Assembly (NCBI GenBank): GCA_023252015.1
Contig: JAHEXS010000024.1
Span: 1-12,374, forward strand
DNA from: Candidatus Nitrosotenuis sp.
GTDB lineage: Archaea > Thermoproteota > Nitrososphaeria > Nitrososphaerales > Nitrosopumilaceae
Reading direction: 5' to 3'
DNA length: 12,374 nt
The notes under the pieces are model-generated. The model saw only the letters and a program-made list of their open reading frames with translations, ran no database searches and was not told the DNA's origin. Positions 12,335-12,374 of the stretch are shown piece by piece. Each line of letters begins with the position of its first letter. The first letter of the stretch is position 1. The position numbers were made by a program, and so were the translations under genes.

Positions 12335-12374
12335 GATATCATTTGGGCTTTTTGCTTATTATCCATTATGAAAG

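Overview
The window looks like chromosomal DNA of an ammonia-oxidising-type archaeon (Nitrososphaerota/Thaumarchaeota, most like the Nitrosopumilales). It carries an archaeal histone, ribosomal protein S17e, a Cgi121 (KEOPS) domain, a Tan1-like THUMP protein, a one-domain membrane-anchored plastocyanin and two short winged-helix regulators, all typical of that phylum. Most genes have an archaeal TATA-like element centred about 25-28 bp before the start codon and no Shine-Dalgarno, so transcription appears largely leaderless. TTG and GTG starts are common. No species is claimed.

Layout. 1-283: no firm gene; a possible gene start runs off the left edge behind an 18-bp palindrome. 284-2489 (-): sugar-phosphate mutase followed by an overlapping thiL-type kinase gene. 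2543-2616 (+): tRNA-Thr(CGU). 2642-3313: a 26-codon reading frame, a 20-bp-period tandem repeat, and two divergent, similar two-helix mini membrane proteins around one symmetric TATA box. 3314-3595 (-): winged-helix regulator. 3743-4309 (+): protein with a Cys/His cluster, end to end with a small zinc-finger gene (4310-4480, -). 4631-6382 (-): AIPR-family defence protein with a PD-(D/E)xK-like N-terminus. 6482-7130 (+): small acidic protein and plastocyanin. 7129-8054: a tiny element inserted at the 3' end of tRNA-Cys, carrying a Fic/Doc-like gene and an overlapping small membrane-anchored protein. 8035-8370 (-): tRNA-Cys and histone. 8475-10386 (+): TatD nuclease, S17e with a long acidic tail, and a MoaD-like/Cgi121 fusion. 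10383-10898 (-): THUMP protein. 10987-11076 (+): 29-residue acidic peptide. 11073-12334 (-): second winged-helix regulator, a multi-helix membrane protein, and a zinc-ribbon protein.

How it fits together. Much of the window is housekeeping: thiamine and sugar-phosphate metabolism, translation and tRNA modification, chromatin, electron transfer. The accessory signal is concentrated in 4631-8054, where an AIPR protein lies near an att-flanked Fic/Doc cassette with degenerate catalytic residues. The strongest candidates for something undescribed are: (1) the ~0.9-kb element bounded by 23-bp copies of the tRNA-Cys 3' end, with no integrase; (2) its Fic-like protein with Gln in place of the catalytic His, coupled to a membrane-anchored partner; (3) the beta-grasp/Cgi121 fusion with an internal Gly-Gly; and (4) two palindromic TATA boxes placed symmetrically between divergent transcription units.
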